A stretch of 64,000 bases of DNA from CAIMUS01 sp046347625 (GCA_046347625.1 JAXMFU010000002.1:1364001-1428000); one strand, 5' to 3'; positions 52,761 to 61,401 are shown, counted from the first letter of the stretch. Translations and numbers: made by a program. Notes: generated from the letters alone by a model not told the origin.

Positions 52761-54634
52761 ACCACATTTTCGCCTTCATTGTCGGCATCGAAAAATACGA
52801 CCAGTTGGGTTGGAACATTTCGGGACCCTGCGCCAATGCCATCGCTATTGCGAATTGGCTCCTTTCCATTCAGGTTCCCGCAAACCATATCTTCCTGTTT
52901 CTCGACGCTGTGCAGGACCTTGAAAATGAAATTTCTACGCTTGGCGCAGACGGTGTGCAGGTACGGCGGTGTGCCCGATGGGACACCATTGACACGTTCT
53001 GGCGGAACGAGTTGGCAAAAGGACGGCTTGCGGACTCACGCCTGCTGGTCTACTGGTCGGGGCATGGCTTTACCGAGAATGATGGGTGGCGGGTTTTCAT
53101 CTGCCGTGACTACAGTGCAGACCGGATGAATAACCGGGTGTTCAGCGCTTCGAGCTTCCTTCGCCATCTCCGTTCGCCCGAGTTCCAGTGCTTTCAAGAG
53201 CAGATTTTCCTCGCTGATGTCTGCGCTAATTACACGAATCTGGACTTCGACGCCGGCAAGCGCCCGCCCAAAAGCGTAGTTGCTGCCGCCAGGCAGGTCG
53301 CCTACTTCGCTACGCCAGAAGGGCAGTACGCCCATGAGCAGGGCCGCGGCGTTTTTACGGAAACGGCACTGGCTGTGCTCAAGCGATTCAACACCTGGCC
53401 GGAACTGAAAACCTTCGGGCAGAGGATGGACGCTGCGTTCGAGAACGTGGGCCAAACTCCCTTCCGCATTGCCGTCTTTACTGATGAAACCGAGATCCAG
53501 AACCACCTGGTCGGCTCCATCGCCAAGGATGCTGGAAGCACCCTTTTCCATTCTCTGTGGTCGTTGTTCTCACCCATCCCAGTCCCCGAATCTGTCTACC
53601 GGTTCCATTATCTCCGCACGGTCAGCGATCTCGGCAATCCTGGGCTTGCCAAGGCACAAGGGCTGATGGGGATGATTCATGAACTGACCTCGCTTTGTGA
53701 TAATACCTCCGGGCTGATGCGGTTTCTCGTCCGCCTCACCCAGGAAGATGAGCTTAAGGATCCGGTCGAAAAATGGCTTAAATTACAGGCTGCCGACCAA
53801 GCGCATGTTCTGGCCAATGTGCGTCAAAAAATCAAAGAGGAAAGCAGGCAAAAAATTCTTATCGTCGAGGTTATGGTCGATCAGCGAGGCAACATAGCTT
53901 CATTCCAACCGTTTCTTCGAACGCAGAATCTTGTTCCGGTGCCGGATTGCCGGTTTCCGTCCCCAAAGGTCAATAGCTGGGACGAATTCGAAGGGAAGCT
54001 TAAGTCTCTTATCGAAGATGTGCGGTCGAAGCATTCCGTTGACCAGATTCATTTCCTTGCCGACCCGCCCCTTTTCGACCGGCCCTTTCACAGGATATTT
54101 ACCTCTGATGGGATACCCTTGGGTGAAAACTTCGTCGTGGTCGTTCGCTATCGGGAACGCCTGCGCAATGCGAACTCGGTGATTCGCAAGTTGTGGAACG
54201 ACTATGCCGAGGCGCTTCGCTGCAGCAAACCCTACGAGGTTAAACTGGTTCCTGTCTGGTGTCCCGATGGCAAGTCTGGCCAACCTTTGTCGGACGAAAG
54301 GGGTTTGTGCTATGCCTGTTTCGCCGTCCAGCCAGCCTCCCAAGGCGGTTCTGCCAATATCACGGAGGAGAAAAAGCGCTTGCTAAAATTATTGCGTCTG
54401 GGGGCCCCTTACCTGTATTGGCCCCATCAAGCGCCACCTTGCGAGAATTGGGATCAGATTATTGAAGACCAATTGACCGCCTGGCTAAAAAACCTTAAAA
54501 CCCTCGATCAGTTTCCGGACACATTTACGGAGGGGCGGGCCTACGAGAAAGATATCGCAACCCAGGCCACGCTGCTTTGGGACGACCCCCAATTCCATCC
54601 TTTTCTCAGCCCAAGGGGGATAGAACTCCGATGA
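52757..54634 (+). CDS. Caspase-like protease with VMAP-type C-terminus, conflict operon gene 2
   Basis: A 625-residue two-part protein. The N-terminal peptidase C14 (caspase/metacaspase) domain starts HIFAFIVGIEKYDQLGW, with the catalytic His103 in LLVYWSGHGF and Cys156 in FLADVCANY. The C-terminal half (about 330-625) resembles the VMAP module of vWA-MoxR-associated conflict systems: ENFVVVVRYRERLR and a terminal LWDDPQFHPF. In such systems VMAP links an effector to a MoxR/vWA switch. Here the effector is a protease, which would trigger host-cell death or target cleavage. Domain names for the C-terminus are by motif resemblance. The start overlaps the hydrolase gene and the stop overlaps the MoxR gene, each by 4 bp. 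Confidence 0.8.
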   Translation: MNHIFAFIVGIEKYDQLGWNISGPCANAIAIANWLLSIQVPANHIFLFLDAVQDLENEISTLGADGVQVRRCARWDTIDTFWRNELAKGRLADSRLLVYWSGHGFTENDGWRVFICRDYSADRMNNRVFSASSFLRHLRSPEFQCFQEQIFLADVCANYTNLDFDAGKRPPKSVVAAARQVAYFATPEGQYAHEQGRGVFTETALAVLKRFNTWPELKTFGQRMDAAFENVGQTPFRIAVFTDETEIQNHLVGSIAKDAGSTLFHSLWSLFSPIPVPESVYRFHYLRTVSDLGNPGLAKAQGLMGMIHELTSLCDNTSGLMRFLVRLTQEDELKDPVEKWLKLQAADQAHVLANVRQKIKEESRQKILIVEVMVDQRGNIASFQPFLRTQNLVPVPDCRFPSPKVNSWDEFEGKLKSLIEDVRSKHSVDQIHFLADPPLFDRPFHRIFTSDGIPLGENFVVVVRYRERLRNANSVIRKLWNDYAEALRCSKPYEVKLVPVWCPDGKSGQPLSDERGLCYACFAVQPASQGGSANITEEKKRLLKLLRLGAPYLYWPHQAPPCENWDQIIEDQLTAWLKNLKTLDQFPDTFTEGRAYEKDIATQATLLWDDPQFHPFLSPRGIELR

Positions 54635-55620
54635 CCGACTGGAAAATTTTCACTGGCAAAGATCAGCCCCATGACCGCCTTTCCCAACTTCCGGAACCAC
54701 CGCCTTGGCGGTTCTCACGGACCCCCAGACCCCTGGCCCAACCGAAAGATCTTGACCTGAATAGAGAGGCGGCTCGCGCTATGCCTTTCCTTCCCAGCGA
54801 GGAGATGGCCATTGCCGTCAATGCCGCGCTGTATCTGCGCCGTCCCCTGCTCATCACCGGCAAGCCGGGTACCGGCAAATCCACGCTGATTGCCAAGGTG
54901 GCCTACGAACTCAAGCTGGGGCCGGTCATCCGTTGGCCCATCAGTTCCCGCTCGACAGTGCGCAGCGGAGTTTACGAATACGATGCCGTCGGGCGGCTTC
55001 AGGCAGGAAAAGTGGAACCTCCAGTGGAGTCCTATCTCAAGCTCGGGCCTCTCGGTACGGCTTTGCTGGCAGAGGATTGGCCCCGTCCACTGTTGATTGA
55101 CGAGATCGACAAATCGGATCTGGATTTTGCCAACGACCTGCTCAATGTCATCGAGGAAGGCGAGTACGAAATTCCCGAACTACTGCGTCTTGGCAAAACT
55201 GAGGCATCTGTGCGCGACTTCTTTGGGAAAGAAGTCACTATCAAAGAAGGCCGCATCCGGTGCGGCCAATTTCCCTTCGTCGTGATGACCTCCAATCAGG
55301 AGCGCGAATTTCCTCCCCCCTTCTTACGCCGTTGTGTGCGGCTTAAGATCGTGCCCCCCTCGAAATCCGAACTCACGGCCATCATCCGTTCCCATCTGCG
55401 GCAACACCCGGACGTGCTGCGGATGAAAGAAATAGAGGCCCTCGTCAATGAGTTTGACCGCCGTCGCCAGGAGAACCAGGAAGTCGCCACCGACCAGCTC
55501 TTAAACGCCGTCTTTCTGACCGTTGCCATGCCGGATCCGGCCGAGCGGTCTTTCACTGAAAAGGAGCTTGCCGATCTGCGGGATAACCTGCTCCGCCAGT
55601 TGAGCGGTCCTGAGGCGTGA
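54631..55620 (+). CDS. MoxR-type AAA+ ATPase, conflict operon gene 3
   Basis: A 329-residue AAA+ ATPase. The P-loop is GKPGTGKST, and the Walker B is LLIDEIDKSDLDFANDLLN. The sensor strand FPFVVMTSNQEREFPPPFLRRC with its arginine finger, and a lid domain, follow. MoxR ATPases act with vWA proteins as chaperone-like switches. Here it is the NTP-driven hub of the ternary system. ATG 54631 with AAGGGGGA upstream is chosen over an earlier in-frame ATG inside the VMAP gene. The stop overlaps the GTG start of the next gene. Confidence 0.9.
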   Translation: MTDWKIFTGKDQPHDRLSQLPEPPPWRFSRTPRPLAQPKDLDLNREAARAMPFLPSEEMAIAVNAALYLRRPLLITGKPGTGKSTLIAKVAYELKLGPVIRWPISSRSTVRSGVYEYDAVGRLQAGKVEPPVESYLKLGPLGTALLAEDWPRPLLIDEIDKSDLDFANDLLNVIEEGEYEIPELLRLGKTEASVRDFFGKEVTIKEGRIRCGQFPFVVMTSNQEREFPPPFLRRCVRLKIVPPSKSELTAIIRSHLRQHPDVLRMKEIEALVNEFDRRRQENQEVATDQLLNAVFLTVAMPDPAERSFTEKELADLRDNLLRQLSGPEA

Positions 55621-58600
55621 CCGGCCTGGACCGCTTCCTTCAGGCGCTGCAGGCGGCGGGGCTTGAACCCCAGGTCGAGGACATCCTCGATCTGTTCTGG
55701 CTTGCCACTCGCGGTCGGCGCCTGTCGCTCCATGCAAGCCGGGCCGAGGGCGTGCAGGTCGGGTCTGTCCGAACGCCCGAAGGGTCGGATGTTGGGCGGG
55801 CAGAAAAGCAGCTCACCGAAGCGGACCAAAACCGGCAAGTAACAGAAGGGCAAATCCCGGCCGGGCGCGAGGACGCGGTGCAGGTCTATCCTGCCGGACG
55901 TACGGAATCCAGCCAACCGACCGTCAAAGCCTCTCCCGTCTCGCTGCCTGCCGGCCACGCCTTGCAGGGGCGGTTGCAACTCGCCCGTGCCCTGCGGCCG
56001 TTCCGGCAACGCTGGCCGTCCCACACCGGGCAGAAATTGGATGAGTTACGCACCGCCGAGGCGACCGCCGAGTTGAATGGCTATCTCATGCCGGTTTTCC
56101 GCCCTGTCAAAGAGCGTTGGTTCGAGGTCGATGTCGTCCTGGAAGACGATCCGGCCATGTCGTTTTGGCGTGATACTCTGGCTGGCTTCTGCCAGCTGCT
56201 TAGTGACACGGGCGCTTTCCGCTCCGTCCGGTCCTGGCGTCTGCGTCTACCGGCTGGCCAGAACGCCGTTGATACCCTGGATTCGGCGTGTCTGGAAACG
56301 CCCGGCGGTGCCCGGGTGTCAACCCGCCTGCTCGCCGGACATGGCGTTCGGCGGCTGGTCTTTTTCGTGACCCACGGTAACTCCTTAAACTGGGTCAATG
56401 GCTGTTATGCCCGAGTGCTCGCCCCCTGGTTGCAGGCGGCCAGTGTGGTCATCCTCTATCTGTTCGACCGCGACCGCTGGAAGCTGGGTGCGCTGGGCGA
56501 GCCACATGGACTCTGCCATGCGCCCGTGGCGGGCAGTATCACGTCCCGCCTGCGCATTGAGCGATTCTGGTGGACCTTGGTCGATGAGGACGATGATAAG
56601 GTACTGCTCCCCGTCCCTGCGGTTCCACTGACGCCCGGTGGGTTGGGCGAATGGTCGCTGATGCAAATGGCCCGTGGCCGCCATAGTCCGGTGTTTCTGC
56701 TCGATTCCAGCCCGGCACCCGGCGAAGCTACCGTCCCGCCCATTTCCGCTGACGATTTCGAGCGTGCCGTCGCCCTGCTGCGGGAGTTCTCGCCGCCCGC
56801 TTTTCTGCTGGCCGTTTATCTTTCGCCCAGTGCCTTTACCATTCCTGTCGCCCGTTTAGTCCAGGAGGCCAAATTTGGCACTGCCGCCCAGCCATCGCAG
56901 CTTGCGGACGTCCTCTTAAGTGGCCTGGTATTCGCGCATTCGCCGCCTGAAGACGCCGACCCCAACGAGTGTTATTTCGAGTTCCACACCGAAGCCCGTG
57001 CCATTCTCATGCGTTCCCTCCGCCAGGCGGATGCCGAGTCTGTTGCGCAGGTGCTCGAGCAGCGCGTTTCCGACTATATGGAGCAGATTTATGGACGCGC
57101 CATCACCTTTCGGGCACTCGTTCCTGATGCGAACGGCCACTATTCGTTGCCTGAATGGGCTCAGCCCTTTGCCCATTTCGGGCTATCCTTACTGGGACTG
57201 TCCACCGCAAGTCTGACGCCCACGACCCCCGCTGGGCAAGAGGACAGACCGAATGTGCCGGATAAACCTACCCCCTTCCGTGACCGCTTCTGCGACGGCC
57301 AAACCGAAGGCCCCGAGATGGTCTGGCTGCCGGGCGGCACGTTCACCATGGGCGATGACAAGAGCAACCAAAGCGACGAAAAACCCGCTCATCCGGTTAC
57401 CCTCAGCCACTTTGCCGTCGGCAAATATCCGGTCACCTTCGAGGAATACGATGCCTTCTGCGAGGCCACCGGCAGAAAGAAGCCGGATGACCGAGACTGG
57501 GGTCGGGGTCGCCGGCCAGTTATCTATGTCTCCTGGGGCAATGCTTGGGCGTACTGCGAATGGTTAACCGAGCAAACTGGCCGGGAGTACCGGCTGCTGA
57601 CCGAAGCGCAGTGGGAATACGCTTGTCGGGCGGGGAGCAATGCAGCTTACTGTTTCGGAGACGATGAGCACCAGTTAGGCGAGTATGCTTGGTACCGGGA
57701 GAATGCCGAGGGAAGAACCCATCCGGTTGGCGAAAAGCGAGTGAATGCCTGGGGCCTGCACGATCTGCATGGTAATGTCTGGGAGTGGGTGCAGGACTGG
57801 TATGGAAGCTACTCGAGCGAGCACCAGCATGATCCGAGTGGCCCCGAGTCGGGCGCCGACCGGGTCGACCGCGGCGGCGGTTGGTACAGCGTCGCCGGCG
57901 ACTGCCGTTCGGCGGCTCGCTACCACTGGCGCGACCCCGCCAACCGTTACGACTACCTGGGCTTCCGCCTCGCAAGGACTGGCCCTTTGCGCTCTTACCC
58001 TTTTACCCTTCCGCTACCGAAACCGGAGCGGCCACCGGAACCTGAAGAGCCGATAGCCGGCTTACGGGATACGCTCAAGGACAAAACACCGGGACCAGCG
58101 ATGGTCTGGTTGCCAAGCGGGGTTTTCAAGATGGGGCAGGATGACAGTCCCTACGATGATGAGAAGCCAGCGCACGAGGTAGAAATCGGCGCCTTCTCCA
58201 TCGGCCAATATCCAGTGACCTTCGAGGAGTATGATAAATTCTGCGAGGTCACTCAGAGGGAGAAACCGAGTGACTCGGGCTGGGGCAGAGGCACTCGACC
58301 AGTCATCGATATATCTTGGAACGATGCTGCAGCGTACTGCGAGTGGCTCTCGGAGCAGACTGGAGAACACTACAGGCTGCCTACGGAAGCGGAGTGGGAA
58401 TATGCGTGCCGAGCTGGGAGTCCCGCTCGCTACTGCTACGGCAATGACGAGCAGCGCCTTGGCGAGTATGCGTGGTATTCGAAGAACGCCGGGGGAAAAA
58501 CACATCCCATTGGAGAGAAACTACCGAATGCCTGGCAGTTATACGACCTGCATGGGAATGTATTAGAGTGGGTACAGGATTGGTATGCAAGCGACTATTA

Positions 58601-59651
58601 TAAGAGGAGTCCGAGAGAGAACCCGATGGGTCCCGAGACGGGCGCCCACCGGGTCTGCCGCGACGGCGGCTGGGGCAGCGTCGCCGACCGCTGCCGTTCG
58701 GCGTATCGCCTCTACCACCTTCCCGCTGGCCGCGACGGCGGCCTGGGCTTTCGCCTGGCGAGAACTGGTGCTTGGCCCTTGGACGCTCTTACCCTTGCCC
58801 GGCGGCAGGCTGAGGAGAAGCCTGTTGCAGCACCGAGCGAACCGGCACCGCGCTACCAACCTTACCAAGGTTTCCAGGATTCTCTGAAAGATGGTGCGGT
58901 GGCGCCGGAAATGGTGTATCTACCCGGCGGGACGTTCAAGATGGGGGATAGTCAGGGAATAGGCCACAGTGATGAGAAACCGGTGCATGATGTTACCCTC
59001 GATGCCTTCGCGATTGGGCGATATCCGGTGACGGTGGGTGAGTTCCGGCGGTTCGTGGAAGCGACCCGCTATCGAACCGAAGCGGAACGCGGAGGTGGGG
59101 CTTATGTATGGGATGATAAAGATCGGAGTCATAAATCAGATGCGAACTGGCGTAACCCATACTTCTCGCAGGATGATCGTCACCCGGTGGTCTGTGTCAG
59201 TTGGAACGATGTAGTAGCCTATTGCGGATGGCTTTCCAAGCAGACCGGTGAGCAGTACATGCTGCCGACCGAAGCGGAGTGGGAGTATGCTTGCAGAGCT
59301 TCGAGTGAGACTGCCTATTTCTTCGGAGAGGACGAGCGTCTACTCGAAGCGTATGCATGGTACTCGAAGAATTCCGAGGCCAGAACGCATCCGGTGGGAG
59401 TGAAGCGAGCGAATACGTGGGGACTGTACGATATAGCCGGAAACGTCTGGGAGTGGGTAAGAGACTGGTACGGAGAGTACTCGATCGAGCCTCAGCACAA
59501 TCCGAGTGGTTCCGGATCAGGTGTCAACCGGGTCGACCGCGGCAGTAGTTGGTACGATAACACCAGATACTGCCGTTCGGCGTGTCGTGATCACTGGCCA
59601 CCGGCCTACCGCGACAACTCCTTGGGCTTCCGCCTCGCGAGGCGTGTATAA
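55617..59651 (+). CDS. Degenerate-vWA protein with three FGE/C-type-lectin domains, conflict operon gene 4
   Basis: A 1,344-residue protein. The first 120 residues include a Glu/Gln-rich linker after a short helical head of the type seen in SAV_2336-N proteins. Residues 168-330 resemble a vWA fold without a MIDAS (WFEVDVVLEDDPAMSFWRDT). An extended helical region (to about 540) follows. Three FGE-sulfatase-like domains sit at about 568-790, 828-1052 and 1098-1344. Each has MVWLPGG-type, TEAEWEYACRAGS and HGNVWEWVQDWY text and ends LGFRLAR. The classical FGE catalytic Cys pair is not obvious, so they are probably binding (C-type lectin) domains. The last 35-40 codons of each resemble DGR variable regions. 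It starts at GTG 55617, overlapping the MoxR stop. The role as sensor of the system is inferred. Confidence 0.85.
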   Translation: MTGLDRFLQALQAAGLEPQVEDILDLFWLATRGRRLSLHASRAEGVQVGSVRTPEGSDVGRAEKQLTEADQNRQVTEGQIPAGREDAVQVYPAGRTESSQPTVKASPVSLPAGHALQGRLQLARALRPFRQRWPSHTGQKLDELRTAEATAELNGYLMPVFRPVKERWFEVDVVLEDDPAMSFWRDTLAGFCQLLSDTGAFRSVRSWRLRLPAGQNAVDTLDSACLETPGGARVSTRLLAGHGVRRLVFFVTHGNSLNWVNGCYARVLAPWLQAASVVILYLFDRDRWKLGALGEPHGLCHAPVAGSITSRLRIERFWWTLVDEDDDKVLLPVPAVPLTPGGLGEWSLMQMARGRHSPVFLLDSSPAPGEATVPPISADDFERAVALLREFSPPAFLLAVYLSPSAFTIPVARLVQEAKFGTAAQPSQLADVLLSGLVFAHSPPEDADPNECYFEFHTEARAILMRSLRQADAESVAQVLEQRVSDYMEQIYGRAITFRALVPDANGHYSLPEWAQPFAHFGLSLLGLSTASLTPTTPAGQEDRPNVPDKPTPFRDRFCDGQTEGPEMVWLPGGTFTMGDDKSNQSDEKPAHPVTLSHFAVGKYPVTFEEYDAFCEATGRKKPDDRDWGRGRRPVIYVSWGNAWAYCEWLTEQTGREYRLLTEAQWEYACRAGSNAAYCFGDDEHQLGEYAWYRENAEGRTHPVGEKRVNAWGLHDLHGNVWEWVQDWYGSYSSEHQHDPSGPESGADRVDRGGGWYSVAGDCRSAARYHWRDPANRYDYLGFRLARTGPLRSYPFTLPLPKPERPPEPEEPIAGLRDTLKDKTPGPAMVWLPSGVFKMGQDDSPYDDEKPAHEVEIGAFSIGQYPVTFEEYDKFCEVTQREKPSDSGWGRGTRPVIDISWNDAAAYCEWLSEQTGEHYRLPTEAEWEYACRAGSPARYCYGNDEQRLGEYAWYSKNAGGKTHPIGEKLPNAWQLYDLHGNVLEWVQDWYASDYYKRSPRENPMGPETGAHRVCRDGGWGSVADRCRSAYRLYHLPAGRDGGLGFRLARTGAWPLDALTLARRQAEEKPVAAPSEPAPRYQPYQGFQDSLKDGAVAPEMVYLPGGTFKMGDSQGIGHSDEKPVHDVTLDAFAIGRYPVTVGEFRRFVEATRYRTEAERGGGAYVWDDKDRSHKSDANWRNPYFSQDDRHPVVCVSWNDVVAYCGWLSKQTGEQYMLPTEAEWEYACRASSETAYFFGEDERLLEAYAWYSKNSEARTHPVGVKRANTWGLYDIAGNVWEWVRDWYGEYSIEPQHNPSGSGSGVNRVDRGSSWYDNTRYCRSACRDHWPPAYRDNSLGFRLARRV
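57858..57972 (+). repeat. DGR-like variable region 1 (end of FGE domain 1)
   Basis: The segment reads D-RV-D-RGGGW-YSVAGD-CRSA-A-R-YHW...N-R-YDY-LGFR. The residues that differ from regions 2 and 3 are encoded by GAC, TAC, AGC, GTC, CAC and similar codons, nearly all ending in C. That is what adenine mutagenesis of AAC codons produces. The fixed codons TGC CGT TCG GCG match the other two copies exactly. No template or RT is in the window. Confidence 0.45.
58647..58762 (+). repeat. DGR-like variable region 2 (end of FGE domain 2)
   Basis: This copy reads H-RV-C-R-D-GGW-GSVADR-CRSA-Y-R-LYH-L-PAG-R-DGG-LGFR. Changed codons are CAC, TGC, GAC, GGC, CTC and TAC, again NNC or NNT. It lies inside the protein, not at the end, which is unusual for a DGR target. 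Confidence 0.45.
59526..59646 (+). repeat. DGR-like variable region 3 (C-terminus of the protein)
   Basis: This copy reads N-RV-D-RG-SS-W-YDNTRY-CRSA-C-R-DHW-P-PAY-R-DNS-LGFR and ends the gene, the usual DGR position. It keeps two AAC codons (at N of NRV, and in YDN), which would be unmutated template-like positions. The fixed codons around them match regions 1 and 2 at silent sites. Confidence 0.5.
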
Positions 59652-59699
59652 CTTGGCTCTTTTACGCTTTATACTCTTGGCCGCCAAAGGAGATCCACC

Positions 59700-59942
59700 A
59701 TGACGCTGGCTGAAACCATTTACCAACACAGTCTCCAGTTGCCCGAACCGGCCGCACGGGAAGCCCTGGCTTTCATTCAGAACCTGGAAAAGCGCTATGG
59801 CATCGTCCCGACCGCATCCAAAGCGTTAGATGATACCGAGGCGTTCCTCGCGGCGGTGGCGGGAACCCTGGGAGACGATTTTCCGGACGACATCACCGAT
59901 ACCGATTTGGGCGTCGATGCGCCACGGGAGGCGCTGGACTGA
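59700..59942 (+). CDS. DUF2281-like antitoxin
   Basis: An 80-residue acidic protein. The N-terminal TLAETIYQHSLQLPEPAAREALAFI resembles the DUF2281 family, whose members precede PIN toxins. The tail is rich in Asp and Glu (LGDDFPDDITDTDLG). A strong ribosome-binding site (AAAGGAGATCCACC) precedes ATG 59700. It ends by overlapping the ATG of a broken PIN toxin gene, so it is probably an antitoxin whose toxin has decayed. Confidence 0.7.
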   Translation: MTLAETIYQHSLQLPEPAAREALAFIQNLEKRYGIVPTASKALDDTEAFLAAVAGTLGDDFPDDITDTDLGVDAPREALD

Positions 59943-60340
59943 TGCCCTATTTGCTCGATACTAACGCCGTCATCGCGTTGATGAAGAACAACGCCAGCGT
60001 CATCGCGCAGGTGCGGCGGGTGGGCCGAACCGAACTGCGGCTCTGCGCGCCGGTCGAGGCGGAGTTGTGGTTCGGCGTCTGCAAAAGCGGTCGACCGGAG
60101 GAAAACCGGCAACGTTTGTTGACTCTGTTGTCTTGGCTGCCGAGCCTGCCATTCGCCAGTGAAGCCGCACGGCATTGCGGCGAAATCCGCGCTGCCCTGG
60201 CGAGCTAAGGCTAACCCATCGGTCCCTACGACCTGCAAATCGCCGCCATTGCCCGCGCTCACGGGCTGGTGGTCGTTACCCACAACACCCGCGAATTTGC
60301 CCGCGTACCGGACTTGATGCTGGAAGATTGGTTGGTTTAA
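59942..60340 (+). pseudogene. VapC-type PIN toxin interrupted by two in-frame TAA codons
   Basis: The frame begins LLDTNAVIALMKNN (first PIN Asp) and continues with VEAELWFGVCKSG and ARHCGEIRAALAS. Two stop codons follow, TAA at 60206-60208 and TAA at 60212-60214, separated by one Gly codon. The same frame then resumes with PIGPYDLQIAAIARAHGLVVVTHNTREFARVP and ends at 60340. The rest of the domain is intact, so this is a full-length VapC inactivated by two point mutations close together. The upstream product (88 residues) lacks the catalytic C-terminal acids. Confidence 0.8.
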
Positions 60341-60462
60341 GCCAGAAAAGTAGCTCACGTAGGGCTGTAATAACGTAAGCGTATTGCGCTGTATGCAACC
60401 GGGGGTGCAACCCTGGATTGCGCTTTGCCAGCGTCGCTTCATCCAGGCCACGCCGGCTGACC

Positions 60463-61353
60463 CTACTCTGTCGGGGTTCCCTGTGAAAGTTGTCGAGCCT
60501 GCGCTACCTTGAGCCGCCCCACCGTGACTCGTAACGCCGCCAGAACCTCAGTCGCGGTCAACCAGGGTGTGTTGGCACACAGTTGGCGCAAAGCCAGCGT
60601 TGTAACGTAATAGGCGTCCTGGGCGCCGATCGGCACGGCGATCACCCGTCCCCTGGTGAACACCCGGCAGAAGATCACACCCCGGTCGGGCTGATGTTGC
60701 AGGGAAAAGCCCTTGTTGTTGTCAGGACCGTGATTGCTGAACTCGCCGCCCGACAGGATGCCCGCCAGCACGGCAGTGACGACCGGCAGTTCCTGCCGGG
60801 TCACTTGCAGCCTCAGCTTGTGCTCCCAGTCGAACTGCCGCGGACCGCTGGAGTGGGCAGCGTCCAGGGCCAGCGTGTGGAACCCATCCCGTGTCTGATC
60901 TGCCTCGATGGTGAGTGCGCCCTGCTGGCCGTAGACATGCAGGCCAGGGCGGCGCACCGATGGTGAGGCGGACGTGTTGGCTGGAGCGGCCGGGGGCGAT
61001 ACCTGTTCAGCCGCGACGGGAATAGCGACAGGCAGGGATTCAGCCGCTGGCGGTACCAGCCGCAGCGTGGGGCGGGCTGTCGCCGCGACGGGTGCAGCCG
61101 GTGTCGTGGCTGCCGGTTCAGTGCCGGTCACCCGGCGCAGATAAGCCAGCGCATTGGTGTCACCGTGGAGCGCGCGCCGCAGTGCCTCCACCAGGCGATC
61201 CCGGGATTCGCGTGCTTTGAGGGTGGTGAAGGCCGCCGGCTCCAGGCGGGACAAGCTGAGTTGGGCCAAATAGGCGTTGAAATCCTTCAGGGTCGTGGGA
61301 ACGACAAAAGGGGCATCGGCCAGAGGGACAGGCTGAGACAGGGTCGAAGGCAT
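60463..61353 (-). CDS. ICE protein of unknown function, possibly ssDNA-binding
   Basis: A 296-residue protein. The first 85 residues are helical (LKDFNAYLAQLSLSRLEPAAFTTLKARESRDRLVEAL). An Ala/Pro-rich linker follows. A compact beta-rich domain (about residues 150-265) then appears with FDWEHKLRLQVTRQELPVV, FSNHGPDNNKGFSLQHQ and VIAVPIGAQDAYYVTTLALRQL. That pattern recalls Whirly-type ssDNA-binding folds, but I would not assign it. It lies with the ICE accessory genes and is on the same strand as the RNA ligase and radC. Confidence 0.55.
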   Translation of the reverse strand: MPSTLSQPVPLADAPFVVPTTLKDFNAYLAQLSLSRLEPAAFTTLKARESRDRLVEALRRALHGDTNALAYLRRVTGTEPAATTPAAPVAATARPTLRLVPPAAESLPVAIPVAAEQVSPPAAPANTSASPSVRRPGLHVYGQQGALTIEADQTRDGFHTLALDAAHSSGPRQFDWEHKLRLQVTRQELPVVTAVLAGILSGGEFSNHGPDNNKGFSLQHQPDRGVIFCRVFTRGRVIAVPIGAQDAYYVTTLALRQLCANTPWLTATEVLAALRVTVGRLKVAQARQLSQGTPTE

Positions 61354-61366
61354 GGCAGCTTCCTGA

Positions 61367-61401
61367 GTTAGTGGTTAGTGGTTAGTGGTTAGTGGTGAGT
61401 G
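61367..61401. repeat. Heptanucleotide microsatellite, five units
   Basis: Four GTTAGTG units and one GTGAGTG unit, 7 bp each, lie directly upstream of the start of the 296-residue ICE gene (its 5' leader, minus strand). A later CCACTCACT (about 61437-61445) is complementary to part of it. The 61402-61533 stretch holds nothing else I can name. Confidence 0.85.
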
